Source: Microvirga puerhi (GTDB lineage Bacteria > Pseudomonadota > Alphaproteobacteria > Rhizobiales > Beijerinckiaceae). Taken from it: a stretch of DNA of 64,000 nucleotides. Of this stretch, positions 47,068-55,406 are shown in pieces. The first letter of the stretch is position 1, and every line of letters begins with the position of its first letter. The stretch covers positions 62,001 to 126,000 of the forward strand of contig NZ_JAIRBM010000004.1 of NCBI RefSeq assembly GCF_020089865.1. The letters run 5' to 3'. The notes under the pieces were generated by a model. That model did no database searches and had not been told where the DNA came from. It saw nothing but the letters and a program-made list of their open reading frames with translations. Made by a program: the position numbers and the translations under genes.

Positions 47068-47616
47068 ATGGCTCAGGCTCAGACGACCCATGCTGCAACG
47101 GAAGCGCCCGGTGGCGCTCACGAAGATGTCGGCTTTCCGCCCTTCCAGACGGAAAATTTCCCAGGCCAGGTCCTCTGGCTGACGATCACCTTCGTGGTGC
47201 TCTACGTTTTGGTTTCCAAACTGGTTCTGCCGCGTCTCTCGGGCATCATCGAGCATCGTCGCCAGACCATCGCAGGCGATCTCGACGAAGCCGCCGCCAT
47301 GAAATCCCGCGCCGAGGAAGCCGGTGTCGCCTACGAGAAGGCGCTGTCCGAGGCCAAGGCCCGTGCACAGGCTCTCGCTCAGGAGGCCCGCTCCAAGGTC
47401 TCCGCCGAGACGGAAGCCAAGCGCAAGGCTCTCGAAGCCGATCTCGGCAAGCGTCTGGCCGAATCGGATGCGGTCATCGCCCAGAAAAAGGCGGAGGCCA
47501 TGACTAACGTCCGCGGCATCGCCGTGGATACAGCGACCGCCATCGTCGAGCGGCTGACCGGCAAGGCTCCGGCTCCGCAGGCGATCGAAGCCGCTCTCGA
47601 CCAACCCAAGGCCTGA
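47068..47616 (+). CDS. atpF': ATP synthase F0 subunit b'
   Basis: This 182-residue peripheral stalk subunit has a single N-terminal helix (VLWLTITFVVLYVLVSKLVL, about residues 36-55) followed by a long Ala/Glu/Lys coiled coil to the end. A 35-residue extension precedes the helix, as usual for b' in alphaproteobacteria. The start ATG 47068 (MAQAQTTHAATEAPGG) is preferred over the open frame start at 47029. It pairs with the b subunit encoded 13 bases downstream. Confidence 0.93.
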   Translation: MAQAQTTHAATEAPGGAHEDVGFPPFQTENFPGQVLWLTITFVVLYVLVSKLVLPRLSGIIEHRRQTIAGDLDEAAAMKSRAEEAGVAYEKALSEAKARAQALAQEARSKVSAETEAKRKALEADLGKRLAESDAVIAQKKAEAMTNVRGIAVDTATAIVERLTGKAPAPQAIEAALDQPKA

Positions 47617-47629
47617 TCAGGAGATCCCC

Positions 47630-48115
47630 ATGCTGTCCAGTGGTGAATTCTGGGTTGCCGTCGCCTTCGTGATTTTCTGGGGCATCCTGTTCTATTACGG
47701 CGTGCCCGGCAAAGTGATGAGTTCCCTCGACAGCCGCGGTAAGCGCATCGCGGACGAGCTCACCGAGGCCAAGCGCCTGCGGCAGGATGCCGAGAAGCTC
47801 CTCAAGGAGTTTCAGGCCAAGCGCGAAGCTGCCGAGCGCGAGGCCGCCGACATCGTCTCCACCGCCAAGGATGAGGCCGAGCGCATCGCTCGGGAAGCTC
47901 AGGAGAAGATGGCCGAGTTCGTGAAGCGCCGTACCGCCTCTGCCGAGGCAAAGATCGCCCAGGCCGAGGCTCAGGCCTCCGCCGAGGTGCGTGCCGCCGC
48001 CGTCGACGCCGCAGTGAAGGCGTCCGAGCGCGTGCTGCGCGATCAGCTTTCCGGCCCGGTAGGCGCCTCCCTCGTGGAGAAGAGCCTCAACGACGTCCGC
48101 GTGAAGCTTCAGTAA
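47630..48115 (+). CDS. atpF: ATP synthase F0 subunit b
   Basis: This 161-residue partner of b' in the peripheral stalk has an N-terminal membrane helix (EFWVAVAFVIFWGILFYYGV, about residues 5-24) and an alpha-helical coiled-coil body rich in Ala, Glu and Lys. AGGAG at suitable spacing precedes ATG 47630. It is the last gene of the operon; a strong terminator follows. The F1 genes (atpHAGDC) are not here, consistent with the split ATP synthase operons of alphaproteobacteria. Confidence 0.95.
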   Translation: MLSSGEFWVAVAFVIFWGILFYYGVPGKVMSSLDSRGKRIADELTEAKRLRQDAEKLLKEFQAKREAAEREAADIVSTAKDEAERIAREAQEKMAEFVKRRTASAEAKIAQAEAQASAEVRAAAVDAAVKASERVLRDQLSGPVGASLVEKSLNDVRVKLQ

Positions 48116-48140
48116 GCTCTTGCCGGAACCGCATCATCAA

Positions 48141-48166
48141 AGGCCGCCCGCAAGGCGGCCTTTTTC
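48141..48166 (+). terminator. Intrinsic terminator of the F0 operon
   Basis: The stem AGGCCGCC / GGCGGCCT with a 5-base loop is followed by T5, 25 bases after the atpF stop. Confidence 0.93.
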
Positions 48167-48181
48167 ATTTGAGGAGATATC

Positions 48182-48844
48182 ATGCTGCTGGTCTTCGATT
48201 GCGATGGCGTTCTCGTCGATTCGGAACCCCTGGCCTGCCGGATCGATGCCGAATTCCTGACCGAACTCGGCTTTCCCTATACGGCCCAGGAGATCACCAC
48301 GCAGTTCGTCGGCGTCTCCTTAAAGGACATGATGGCTCGCATCGAGGCCGCCCACGGTCGCCGCCTGCCGGACGATTTCGGCGAGCGCCTCAACCGGACG
48401 CTGTTCACGCGGTTCGAGACAGAGCTGCAGCCGATTGCAGACATCCGGGAGGCCATTCTCGCCCTCCCCCATCCGCGCTGCGTCGCGTCCTCCTCGACCC
48501 ACGACCGCATCGCCCTGTCGCTGCGCGTGACGGGGCTTGCGGATCTCTTCGCGAATGTCTTCAGCGCGTCTGAAGTCGCCCGTGGCAAGCCGGCGCCCGA
48601 CCTCTTCCTGCACGCCGCCGCTCGCGTAGGTTACGCGCCGGACCAGTGCCTCGTGATCGAGGATTCGCCCGCCGGAGTGCGTGCCGCTTGTGCTGCCGGG
48701 ATGCGGGTGATCGGATTCGTCGGCGGAGGCCATTGCGGACCTGCCCATGCGGACAAGCTACGGGATGCCGGCGCCCCGGTGATTCTGGAGCGGATGGCGG
48801 ACCTGCCGGAGATGGTGCGCCGGTTCTCATCTCAAACAGTCTGA
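48182..48844 (+). CDS. HAD-family phosphatase (beta-phosphoglucomutase-like)
   Basis: This is a 220-residue haloacid dehalogenase-superfamily protein. Motif I LLVFDCDGVLVDSEPLA has the nucleophile Asp at about residue 6 and the general acid two residues on. Motif II is in VASSSTHDRI, motif III lysine in ARGKPAPDLFLHAA, and motif IV in CLVIEDSPAGVRAACAAGM. The cap inserted after motif I makes it a subclass I member of the phosphoglycolate phosphatase/beta-phosphoglucomutase group. Substrate is not predictable. GAGGAG precedes the ATG at 48182. It directly follows the F0 operon terminator. Confidence 0.9.
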   Translation: MLLVFDCDGVLVDSEPLACRIDAEFLTELGFPYTAQEITTQFVGVSLKDMMARIEAAHGRRLPDDFGERLNRTLFTRFETELQPIADIREAILALPHPRCVASSSTHDRIALSLRVTGLADLFANVFSASEVARGKPAPDLFLHAAARVGYAPDQCLVIEDSPAGVRAACAAGMRVIGFVGGGHCGPAHADKLRDAGAPVILERMADLPEMVRRFSSQTV

Positions 48845-48856
48845 CAGCACTCTCAC

Positions 48857-49002
48857 TGTCATTCCGGGGCCGCGGAGCGGAGCCCGGAACCTATAACCGC
48901 CGACGATTCAGAATGTGTGCTGCGGCAAAAGCTACGCCCTTCCTGTCAATCTCTGTGGCTATGGGTTCCGGGCCTGCACGTCCGGTGCATCCCGGAATGA
49001 CA
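48857..49002. repeat. 146-bp palindromic (REP/MITE-like) element
   Basis: The ends are inverted copies. TGTCATTCCGGG starts the left arm (48857) and its complement CCCGGAATGACA ends the right arm (49002). A second shared block, GCCCGGAACC(T/C)ATA(A/G)CC, closes each arm. Between the shared blocks each arm has a different GC hairpin (CCGC-GGA-GCGG on the left, TGCAC-CGGAC-GTGCA on the right). A roughly 50-bp unrelated centre separates the arms. It encodes nothing. The pattern is that of the dispersed palindromic elements of Rhizobiales genomes. Confidence 0.78.
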
Positions 49003-49057
49003 ACGGAAATCATAAAAGGAGCGGCCAGGATTTCTCCCGGCCGCTTCGACGATTGGA

Positions 49058-49972
49058 TCAGCGAGACACCATCAATCGCTCTTCGCAAACACTCCGCACG
49101 ATATTCTGCAACACAGCGACGCGCTTGCCGAGCCATGCCAGCTCCTCGGCAGTAATCTCATAGTGCTTCGAATAGCGCGCCTCCACATAGGCGCGCCTAA
49201 GCTTCTCGAAGAAGCGCCGCGCCTGCCGAGTGTCGCGCGGCCACACCGCAATGAGGCGTGTGTCAAGCCGCTCGCATTCCTTACGGAGTTTTTCGATGTT
49301 ATGGAGCTTCGGCGTATAGAGCGTCAGTACCAGTAGCATGCAATGGTACAGTCGCTCCGTAGCCTGATGCATAAGGAACGCGGCCTCTCTCAATTGGTCG
49401 CTTTTGATGCTGACATGTGCAAGCTCCAGGAAGTGAACGGCACTCGGAAACCAATAATCGAAATACCCCTGTGCTTCCTCATGTGCCGCCTCCGGCGAGA
49501 GCGGCTTCGGCTCGGCGAAGGGATGCCCCTCCGCTTCGTAGAGCACGATGCCCTCGCGCACGATGTCCATGAAGAAGTAGCGACCGCGCGACAATTGATC
49601 GTTCACGTCCGATAGGCTGTGCACGATGAACTGGATCGGGTGACGCATGGGATTGATCAGGCTCTCGCGCAGGAACCGGTCCTCGGCGCCCTCCCAATAA
49701 TCGGGATCCGTGAATTCCTCACCATTGACCACAACGAGCAGGTCGTAATCGGAAATGTAGCCTCCCGCCGGATCGCGCACGGCTTTGCCGCGTGCCTGCG
49801 AGCCGTAGAGGATCACTTTGAGGATGCGGCCTTGCTTGCGCTCAGGCGACAGCTTGCCCTTGAGTGCCTCCTCGAATTGCGAAAAGAGGACCTCCAGCGC
49901 CCGTTGCAAATCGTGGCGCTTTTTCTCCGGCAACTGATCAAGATCGGAGTGCATCTGACATTCGTTCCCCAA
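49058..49972 (-). CDS. Fused nucleotidyltransferase (MNT) and HEPN domain protein
   Basis: This is a 304-residue protein. Residues about 18-145 form a minimal nucleotidyltransferase with VILYGSQARGKAVRD (GS at about 57-58) and the metal-binding pair in SDYDLLVVV (D75, D77). Residues about 160-295 form a helical HEPN domain ending with ARYSKHYEITAEELAW, whose R266/H270 resemble the HEPN R-x-H catalytic site, although with only three residues between them. Separate MNT and HEPN proteins form toxin-antitoxin pairs in which MNT AMPylates the HEPN RNase; here both are in one chain. ATG 49972 or 49954 could be used. It is isolated next to the palindromic element. Confidence 0.82.
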   Translation of the reverse strand: MGNECQMHSDLDQLPEKKRHDLQRALEVLFSQFEEALKGKLSPERKQGRILKVILYGSQARGKAVRDPAGGYISDYDLLVVVNGEEFTDPDYWEGAEDRFLRESLINPMRHPIQFIVHSLSDVNDQLSRGRYFFMDIVREGIVLYEAEGHPFAEPKPLSPEAAHEEAQGYFDYWFPSAVHFLELAHVSIKSDQLREAAFLMHQATERLYHCMLLVLTLYTPKLHNIEKLRKECERLDTRLIAVWPRDTRQARRFFEKLRRAYVEARYSKHYEITAEELAWLGKRVAVLQNIVRSVCEERLMVSR

Positions 49973-50004
49973 GGCACTCGATCATTTTCGGCGGCCTTTG
50001 GGAA

Positions 50005-50028
50005 GCCCTCTCCCTCGCGGGAGAGGGC
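50005..50028. repeat. Perfect palindrome GCCCTCTCCC-TCGC-GGGAGAGGGC
   Basis: This 10-bp perfect stem with a 4-base loop lies just downstream of gcvPB (stop at 50037) on the minus strand. There is no T-run. It shares its CTCTCCC/GGGAGAG core with 18233-18254. It may serve as a transcript 3' end or belong to a dispersed repeat family. Confidence 0.65.
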
Positions 50029-50036
50029 CTCTAGAC

Positions 50037-51608
50037 TTACTCAGCCGCTTCGGCGATCGGGGCCGGCGGGGTCCACTTGAGCACGGGGTTGCGCGCGGCG
50101 CGGGTCTCGTCGAGGCGGCGGCACGGAGCGTGATAGGGCGCCCCGGTGAAGCGGGCCGTATCGCCGTTCTTCGCCGCGAAGGCGAGATCGCGCAGCGTCG
50201 CGATGAAGAGATCCAGCGACACCTTCGATTCGGATTCCGTCGGCTCGATCAGCATCGCCCCGTGCACGACCAGCGGGAAATACATGGTCATGGGGTGATA
50301 GCCTTCGTCGATCATCGCCTTGGCGAAATCGAGGGTCGTGACGCCGGTATCCTTCAGCCACGTATCGTCGAACAGCACCTCATGCATGCACGGCTTGTCG
50401 CCGAAGGGCTGCGAGAACAGGTCCGAGAGCGAAGCGCGGATGTAGTTGGCGTTCAGCACCGCGTCTTCGGAAGCCTGCTTCATGCCGTCGGAGCCGTGCG
50501 AGAGCATGTAGGACAACGCGCGCACATACATGCCCATCTGGCCGTGGAAGGCGGTCATACGGCCGAAGGGAGTCTCGGCTGCATCTTCCTCATGCTCGAC
50601 GAGGGTCAGCTCACCGTCCTTCACCGTCACGAACGGCACCGGAGCATAAGGAGCCAGCCGCGCCGAGAGCACCACCGGGCCCGAGCCCGGGCCGCCGCCG
50701 CCATGCGGCGTCGAGAAGGTCTTGTGCAGGTTGATGTGCATGGCGTCGACGCCGAGATCGCCCGGCTTCGCCTTGCCGACGATGGCGTTGAAGTTGGCGC
50801 CGTCGCAGTAGAAATAGGCGCCCGCATCGTGGATCGCCTTGGCGATTTCCGACACCTGGTTCTCGAACAGACCGCAGGTGTTCGGGTTCGTCAGCATGAT
50901 CGCGGCCACATCCGGCCCGAGCAGCTTCTTCACGTCGTCCACATGCACCCAGCCATCATCGCGCGCCGGCACTGGCTTCACGACGAAGCCGATCAGCGCA
51001 GCGGTCGCGGGATTCGTTCCATGCGCAGAATCGGGAACCAGCACGACGTTGCGCGTCTTGCCCTCGCCGCGCGCCTCAATGGCGGCCTTGATCGCCATCA
51101 TGCCGCAGAGCTCGCCATGGGCACCAGCCTTCGGCGAGAGCGCGACGGTCGTCATGTTGGTGAGCGTCACGAGATAGCGGGCAAGCTCGTTCATGAGTTC
51201 GAGCGCACCCTTCACCGTGGAGACCGGCTGGAGCGGATGCACGTCCGAGAAACCCGGCAGACGAGCCATGCGCTCATTGAGGCGCGCATTGTGCTTCATC
51301 GTGCACGAGCCGAGCGGGAAGAGGCCCGTATCGATGCCGTAGTTCATCTGGCTGAGGCGCACGTAGTGGCGCATCGTCTCCGGCTCGGAAAGACCCGGAA
51401 GGCCGATGGCATCCTTGCGCTCCATTCCACCCAGACGCGGCGTGAAAGCTTCCGGCTCGTCGAGATCGACGCCGGTCGTGTCGGTGCGGCCGAACTCGAA
51501 GATCAACGGTTCGATCTGCGCCAGCGCCTTGTTGCCGGTGAAGGTCGGATGCTCGGTGGTGCCGGCCTCGCCGGCGGTGGAGGGACGTCCCTGGCGGTTC
51601 AACATCAC
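50037..51608 (-). CDS. gcvPB: Glycine dehydrogenase (decarboxylating), subunit 2
   Basis: This 523-residue PLP-binding half of the P-protein, in organisms where GcvP is split, decarboxylates glycine and passes aminomethyl to lipoyl-GcvH. Landmarks are [54 protein letters not shown] and the PLP lysine in [20 protein letters not shown]. The start ATG 51608 overlaps the gcvPA stop by four bases, indicating translational coupling and equal synthesis of the two subunits. It is the last gene of the glycine cleavage operon. Confidence 0.97.
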   Translation of the reverse strand: MMLNRQGRPSTAGEAGTTEHPTFTGNKALAQIEPLIFEFGRTDTTGVDLDEPEAFTPRLGGMERKDAIGLPGLSEPETMRHYVRLSQMNYGIDTGLFPLGSCTMKHNARLNERMARLPGFSDVHPLQPVSTVKGALELMNELARYLVTLTNMTTVALSPKAGAHGELCGMMAIKAAIEARGEGKTRNVVLVPDSAHGTNPATAALIGFVVKPVPARDDGWVHVDDVKKLLGPDVAAIMLTNPNTCGLFENQVSEIAKAIHDAGAYFYCDGANFNAIVGKAKPGDLGVDAMHINLHKTFSTPHGGGGPGSGPVVLSARLAPYAPVPFVTVKDGELTLVEHEEDAAETPFGRMTAFHGQMGMYVRALSYMLSHGSDGMKQASEDAVLNANYIRASLSDLFSQPFGDKPCMHEVLFDDTWLKDTGVTTLDFAKAMIDEGYHPMTMYFPLVVHGAMLIEPTESESKVSLDLFIATLRDLAFAAKNGDTARFTGAPYHAPCRRLDETRAARNPVLKWTPPAPIAEAAE

Positions 51609-52945
51609 AGAACCTCCTTCAAGGCGGCAACGAAGGCCGCGCGATCATCGTCAGTGTTCACTTCGGTAGAGGCCACCAGAAGCAGATTGTCGAGCCCAGC
51701 GCCCGGCAGAAGACGCGACACCGGCACACCGCCGAGCACGCCTTTCTCGGCAAGGCGCTCAACGATCTCCGCCGCAGGCTTCGCGAGCCTCATGGTGAAT
51801 TCGTTGAAGAAGGTTTTGTTGAGAACCTCGACACCCTTCACGCCCGAAAGCTGGTCGGCGAGCTTCACCGCATTGGCGTGATTGATGCGCGCCAACCGCG
51901 TCAGACCCGCTTCGCCGAGCAGCGACATGTGGATGGTGAAGGCGAGTGTGCACAGGCCCGAATTGGTGCAGATGTTCGAAGTCGCCTTGTCGCGGCGGAT
52001 ATGCTGCTCGCGGGTCGAGAGCGTCAGCACGAAACCGCGATTGCCGTCCGCATCCACGGTCTCGCCGCACAGGCGGCCCGGCATCTGGCGGATATATTTC
52101 GACTTCGCTGCAAAGAGGCCCACATAAGGCCCGCCGAAGTTCAGCGCGTTGCCGATGGACTGGCCTTCGCCGACGACGATATCGGCACCCTGGCTGCCGG
52201 GAGATTGCAGAAGCCCGAGAGACACGGCCTCCGTGAATACGGCGATCAGGAGCGCACCGTGCTGATGGGCCTTCTCGGCGATGGCCTTCAGGTCGCGCAC
52301 ATTGCCGAACATGTCCGGCGTCTGCACGACGACGCAGGAAATGCTGTCGTCGATCTGGGACAGGATGTCTTCGGTGCCGGACACGTCGGGCACCAGCGTT
52401 ACGACCTCGTCGCTCGCCATGTCGGAGAGCGTCTTGACCACGTCGACGTAGTGCGGGTGCAGGCCGCCGGAGAGGACAGCCTTGCGGCGCTTGGTGACGC
52501 GATGCGCCATAAGCACCGCCTCGCCCGTGCCGGTGGAGCCATCGTACATGGATGCGTTCGCCACTTCCATGCCCGTGAGCGCCGCGACCTGCGTCTGGAA
52601 CTCGAACAGGTATTGCAGCGTGCCTTGTGCGATTTCCGGCTGATACGGCGTGTAGCTCGTGAGGAACTCGGAGCGCTGGATCAGGTGATCCACCGTCGCG
52701 GGCACGTGGTGCTTATAGGCACCGGCGCCGACGAAGAACGGAACGCTCGAGGCCGACATGTTCTTCGCAGACATGCGGGAAAGGATGCGCTCCACTTCCA
52801 TCTCGCCCTTGCGGCGAGGAAGATCGATGGGCGCCTTGAGGAGCTTGTCCTTCGGGATGTCGGCGAAGAGATCGTCGACCGACTTGGCCCCGATCCGCGC
52901 GAGCATCTCGCCGCGATCGGTGTCGGAGAGGGGAAGATAGCGCAT
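51605..52945 (-). CDS. gcvPA: Glycine dehydrogenase (decarboxylating), subunit 1
   Basis: This is the 446-residue N-terminal half of the P-protein (starts [20 protein letters not shown]). Conserved pieces are [59 protein letters not shown] and [20 protein letters not shown]. It has the aminotransferase-like fold but no PLP lysine, as expected for this subunit. ATG 52945 is chosen because the frame upstream to 53023 enters the intergenic gap and the end of osmC. The start lies 17 bases from the osmC stop. Confidence 0.97.
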   Translation of the reverse strand: MRYLPLSDTDRGEMLARIGAKSVDDLFADIPKDKLLKAPIDLPRRKGEMEVERILSRMSAKNMSASSVPFFVGAGAYKHHVPATVDHLIQRSEFLTSYTPYQPEIAQGTLQYLFEFQTQVAALTGMEVANASMYDGSTGTGEAVLMAHRVTKRRKAVLSGGLHPHYVDVVKTLSDMASDEVVTLVPDVSGTEDILSQIDDSISCVVVQTPDMFGNVRDLKAIAEKAHQHGALLIAVFTEAVSLGLLQSPGSQGADIVVGEGQSIGNALNFGGPYVGLFAAKSKYIRQMPGRLCGETVDADGNRGFVLTLSTREQHIRRDKATSNICTNSGLCTLAFTIHMSLLGEAGLTRLARINHANAVKLADQLSGVKGVEVLNKTFFNEFTMRLAKPAAEIVERLAEKGVLGGVPVSRLLPGAGLDNLLLVASTEVNTDDDRAAFVAALKEVL

Positions 52946-52962
52946 CAGAAAAACCTTACGCG

Positions 52963-53436
52963 TTAATGCGAGGGAATGCCCGCAACGACCACTTCCGCGA
53001 GGACGGAATTGGCGATGAAGCATTCCTGGTGAGCAAGATGGTGAAGTTCGGCGATCTGCGCGGGCGTCGGCACCTTGTCTCCCGAAAAGGTGATCTTCGG
53101 ATCGAGGGTCACCTTGGAGACGTAGAGTTTGCCCTTGTCGTTCTTGGTCATGACGCCATGTGCGTCGTCTTCGTAGGAATCGACAACGAAACGCTTCTTG
53201 GCGGCGAGATAGAGGAAGGTGAGCATATGGCAGCTCGAAATCGATGCCACCAGCGCCTCTTCGGGATCGACTGCATTTTCCAGCGAGTAAGGCAGCGGCA
53301 CCGACGAGGGTGCCGACGAAGCCTGTACGGTAATTCCGCCGTCGAAGGACCAGCGGTGGCCGCGGCTGTAGCGATTGTCGCTGAAGACGGCCCCGTCGCG
53401 GGTCCAGGAGATCTTCGCGGTATATTCATGCGCCAT
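52963..53436 (-). CDS. OsmC-family protein inside the glycine cleavage operon
   Basis: This 157-residue protein has the OsmC/Ohr fold. [20 protein letters not shown] opens the protein, and the two redox cysteines are in [19 protein letters not shown] (about residue 69) and [14 protein letters not shown] (about residue 143). OsmC proteins reduce organic hydroperoxides or handle acyl/thiol stress. It sits between gcvH and gcvPA on the same strand with 17-base gaps on both sides, so it is transcribed with them. Why a peroxidase-like protein is in this operon is unknown; protecting lipoyl thiols is one possibility (inference). Confidence 0.92.
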   Translation of the reverse strand: MAHEYTAKISWTRDGAVFSDNRYSRGHRWSFDGGITVQASSAPSSVPLPYSLENAVDPEEALVASISSCHMLTFLYLAAKKRFVVDSYEDDAHGVMTKNDKGKLYVSKVTLDPKITFSGDKVPTPAQIAELHHLAHQECFIANSVLAEVVVAGIPSH

Positions 53437-53453
53437 GGCCGCAGCCTCCGTCG

Positions 53454-53828
53454 TTAGGAAATCGACTTCACGAATTCCTGGTATTGCTCTTCAGTCATCA
53501 GACCGTCGAGCTCGGCTGGATTCGTGAGGCGGATCTTCATGAACCAGCCTCGGCCCATTGCGTCCTCATTGACCGTGCCGGGTGTCTCTTCGAGGGAAGA
53601 GTTGACCTCGAGCACCTCGCCGGAAGCCGGAGCGTAAACTTCGCTCGCCGCCTTCACGCTTTCGACGACAGCCGCTTCGTCGCCCTTGGAGAGGCTTTTG
53701 CCGATGCTCGGCAGCTCCACGAACACGACGTCGCCGAGCTGCGACTGCGCATAATCGGAAATGCCGACGGTGCCGGCATCGCCCTCGACGCGGATGTATT
53801 CGTGGTCCTTGGTATAGCGCGTGGTCAT
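53454..53828 (-). CDS. gcvH: Glycine cleavage system H protein
   Basis: This 124-residue lipoyl carrier shuttles the aminomethyl group between P, T and L proteins. The lipoylated lysine is in VVESVKAASEVYAPASGEVL (ESVKA, about residue 62). DHEYIRVEGDAGTVGISDYA at the start and GWFMKIRLTNPAELDGLM at the end are typical. It is 19 bases downstream of gcvT in the riboswitch-controlled operon. Confidence 0.97.
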   Translation of the reverse strand: MTTRYTKDHEYIRVEGDAGTVGISDYAQSQLGDVVFVELPSIGKSLSKGDEAAVVESVKAASEVYAPASGEVLEVNSSLEETPGTVNEDAMGRGWFMKIRLTNPAELDGLMTEEQYQEFVKSIS

Positions 53829-53847
53829 TGTGATCCCCCTTGGATTG

Positions 53848-54990
53848 TCAGCGCTTGTAGCGATGCGGTGCGAACGGCATGGCGGCGACCTTGGCCGGAA
53901 GCGGCTTGCCGCGCACCATGAGATGGAGGTCCGTTCCCACTGTGGAAACGTCCCGTGAAACGTAGCCCATGGCGACGGGGCCGTTGACGGTCGGGCCGAA
54001 GCCGCCGGACGTCACAATGCCGACCTCGCGGCCGTCGGGCGTGGTGATCGGCGTGCCCTCGCGGGCGGGCGCCCGGCCTTCGGGTTTCAGGCCGACGCGG
54101 ACCCGGGCCGCGCCATCCTTGATCTCGCGCTGGATCCGCGCGGCGCCAGGGAAGCCTCCCTCCTCGCGACGGCGCTTCTGGATCGACCAGATCAGGCCGG
54201 CCTCGATAGGCGAGGTCGTGGTGTCGATGTCGTGGCCGTAGAGGCATAGGCCCGCTTCGAGGCGGAGCGAATCACGGGCGCCGAGGCCTATCGGCTTGAC
54301 CTCCGGATCGGCAAGAAGTGCACGCCACAGCTTGACCGCGTCCTCGGCCTTCACGGAAATCTCGTAGCCGTCCTCGCCCGTATACCCCGAGCGGGAGAGA
54401 TGCACGTCGAGGCCTGCGAGCTTGGTCGCCTTGGTCGCCATGAAGGCCATGTCGGCCGTGTCGGGGGCAAGGCGCGCCACGATTTCGGCCGCCTTCGGTC
54501 CCTGGATGGCGAGGAGCGCCCGATCGTCGGCGCGGATAAGCTTCACGTCGGCCGGAAGCCGCGCCTGCATATGCGCATAATCCGCCTCCTTCATCGAGGC
54601 ATTGACCACGAGCATGAGCTTGCCGTCGTCGGCAGGATCGGTCGGGCGCGTGACCATTAGGTCGTCCAGAATGCCGCCCTCGTCGCTCAGGAGCTGCGAA
54701 TAGCGCTGCTGTCCCGGCTTCAGGTTCAGGATATCGGCCGGAACCAGAGCCTCGAGAGCCCGGGCGGTGGTCCCATGGTCCGGGCCCACCAGCGTGGCCT
54801 GGCCCATGTGCGAGACGTCGAACAGGCCCGCATGCTCACGGGTCCAGTTGTGCTCCGTCAGGATGCCCGTGGGATACTGGACCGGCATGTCGTAGCCGGC
54901 GAAAGGCACCATGCGGGCGCCTAAGCCTACGTGCTCGGCATGGAGCGGGGTTTTTAGGATCGGCTCGTCGGCGCGGACTGACTCGGCCAT
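53848..54990 (-). CDS. gcvT: Glycine cleavage system T protein (aminomethyltransferase)
   Basis: This 380-residue, THF-dependent enzyme releases ammonia and forms 5,10-methylene-THF. Landmarks are TPLHAEHVGLGARMVPFAGY near the start, AGLFDVSHMGQATL, the YTGEDGYEI folate region and GLGARDSLRLEAGLCLYGHD. The C-terminal barrel carries IVTSGGFGPTVNGPVAMGYV. It is the first gene of the operon and follows the tandem glycine riboswitch by about 50 bases. Operon order is gcvT-gcvH-osmC-gcvPA-gcvPB. Confidence 0.97.
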   Translation of the reverse strand: MAESVRADEPILKTPLHAEHVGLGARMVPFAGYDMPVQYPTGILTEHNWTREHAGLFDVSHMGQATLVGPDHGTTARALEALVPADILNLKPGQQRYSQLLSDEGGILDDLMVTRPTDPADDGKLMLVVNASMKEADYAHMQARLPADVKLIRADDRALLAIQGPKAAEIVARLAPDTADMAFMATKATKLAGLDVHLSRSGYTGEDGYEISVKAEDAVKLWRALLADPEVKPIGLGARDSLRLEAGLCLYGHDIDTTTSPIEAGLIWSIQKRRREEGGFPGAARIQREIKDGAARVRVGLKPEGRAPAREGTPITTPDGREVGIVTSGGFGPTVNGPVAMGYVSRDVSTVGTDLHLMVRGKPLPAKVAAMPFAPHRYKR

Positions 54991-55039
54991 GAAATTCCCT
55001 CAAAAGGCGCGCGATTCATCGGGCCTTGCCGGCCCGTTC

Positions 55040-55240
55040 AGCGCCCCCTCTGTCCCGAGACCTGAGAGATTTCCCTTATCGCCTTCGCGCAAGGTTACGC
55101 CCGTCGGTGGGCGACGTCTCGCGACATCGCCTCTTTCCAGAGTGCCAGCTCCCGCGCGGTCCTTTGGCCTGAGCGTTTCCGGGGCGGTTGCGCCTTCGGC
55201 GCCGGACGCGAAGTCCGGTCTCTTCCGCGGGGATCAGCGG
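55040..55240 (-). ncRNA. Tandem glycine riboswitch
   Basis: On the minus strand two aptamers follow each other. The first has GGAAGAGACCGG, GCCGAAGGCGCAACC, then GGAAACGCTCAGGCCAAAGG. The second has CTCTGGAAAGAGGC, CACCGACGGGCGTAACC, then GGAAATCTCTCAGGT and GACAGAGGGG. These are the hallmark glycine riboswitch blocks. The switch normally turns the operon on when glycine is plentiful. It ends about 50 bases before the gcvT start. The rest of the 416-base gap (55241-55406) shows no gene. Confidence 0.93.
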
Positions 55241-55406
55241 CTTCCTCACCTCTGAAGAGGATTTGCGATCCTGTCAATAAAGCAGGCTGCCGCAACCGAA
55301 AGCTTCCCGCCTCAATTGACGCCGCCCCCGCGACGCCCCATGCTTAGGGTATCTTTCACAGAAGGGGAGACGCGCGGCCAGAGCTGGTCGGCGGCTTCTG
55401 ACGTCG

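Noticed and set aside
49998..51881. 627-codon open frame antisense to gcvPB
   Set aside because: It is His/Arg-rich, has no recognisable domain and lies fully opposite a strongly conserved enzyme. Long antisense frames are expected at this GC content.
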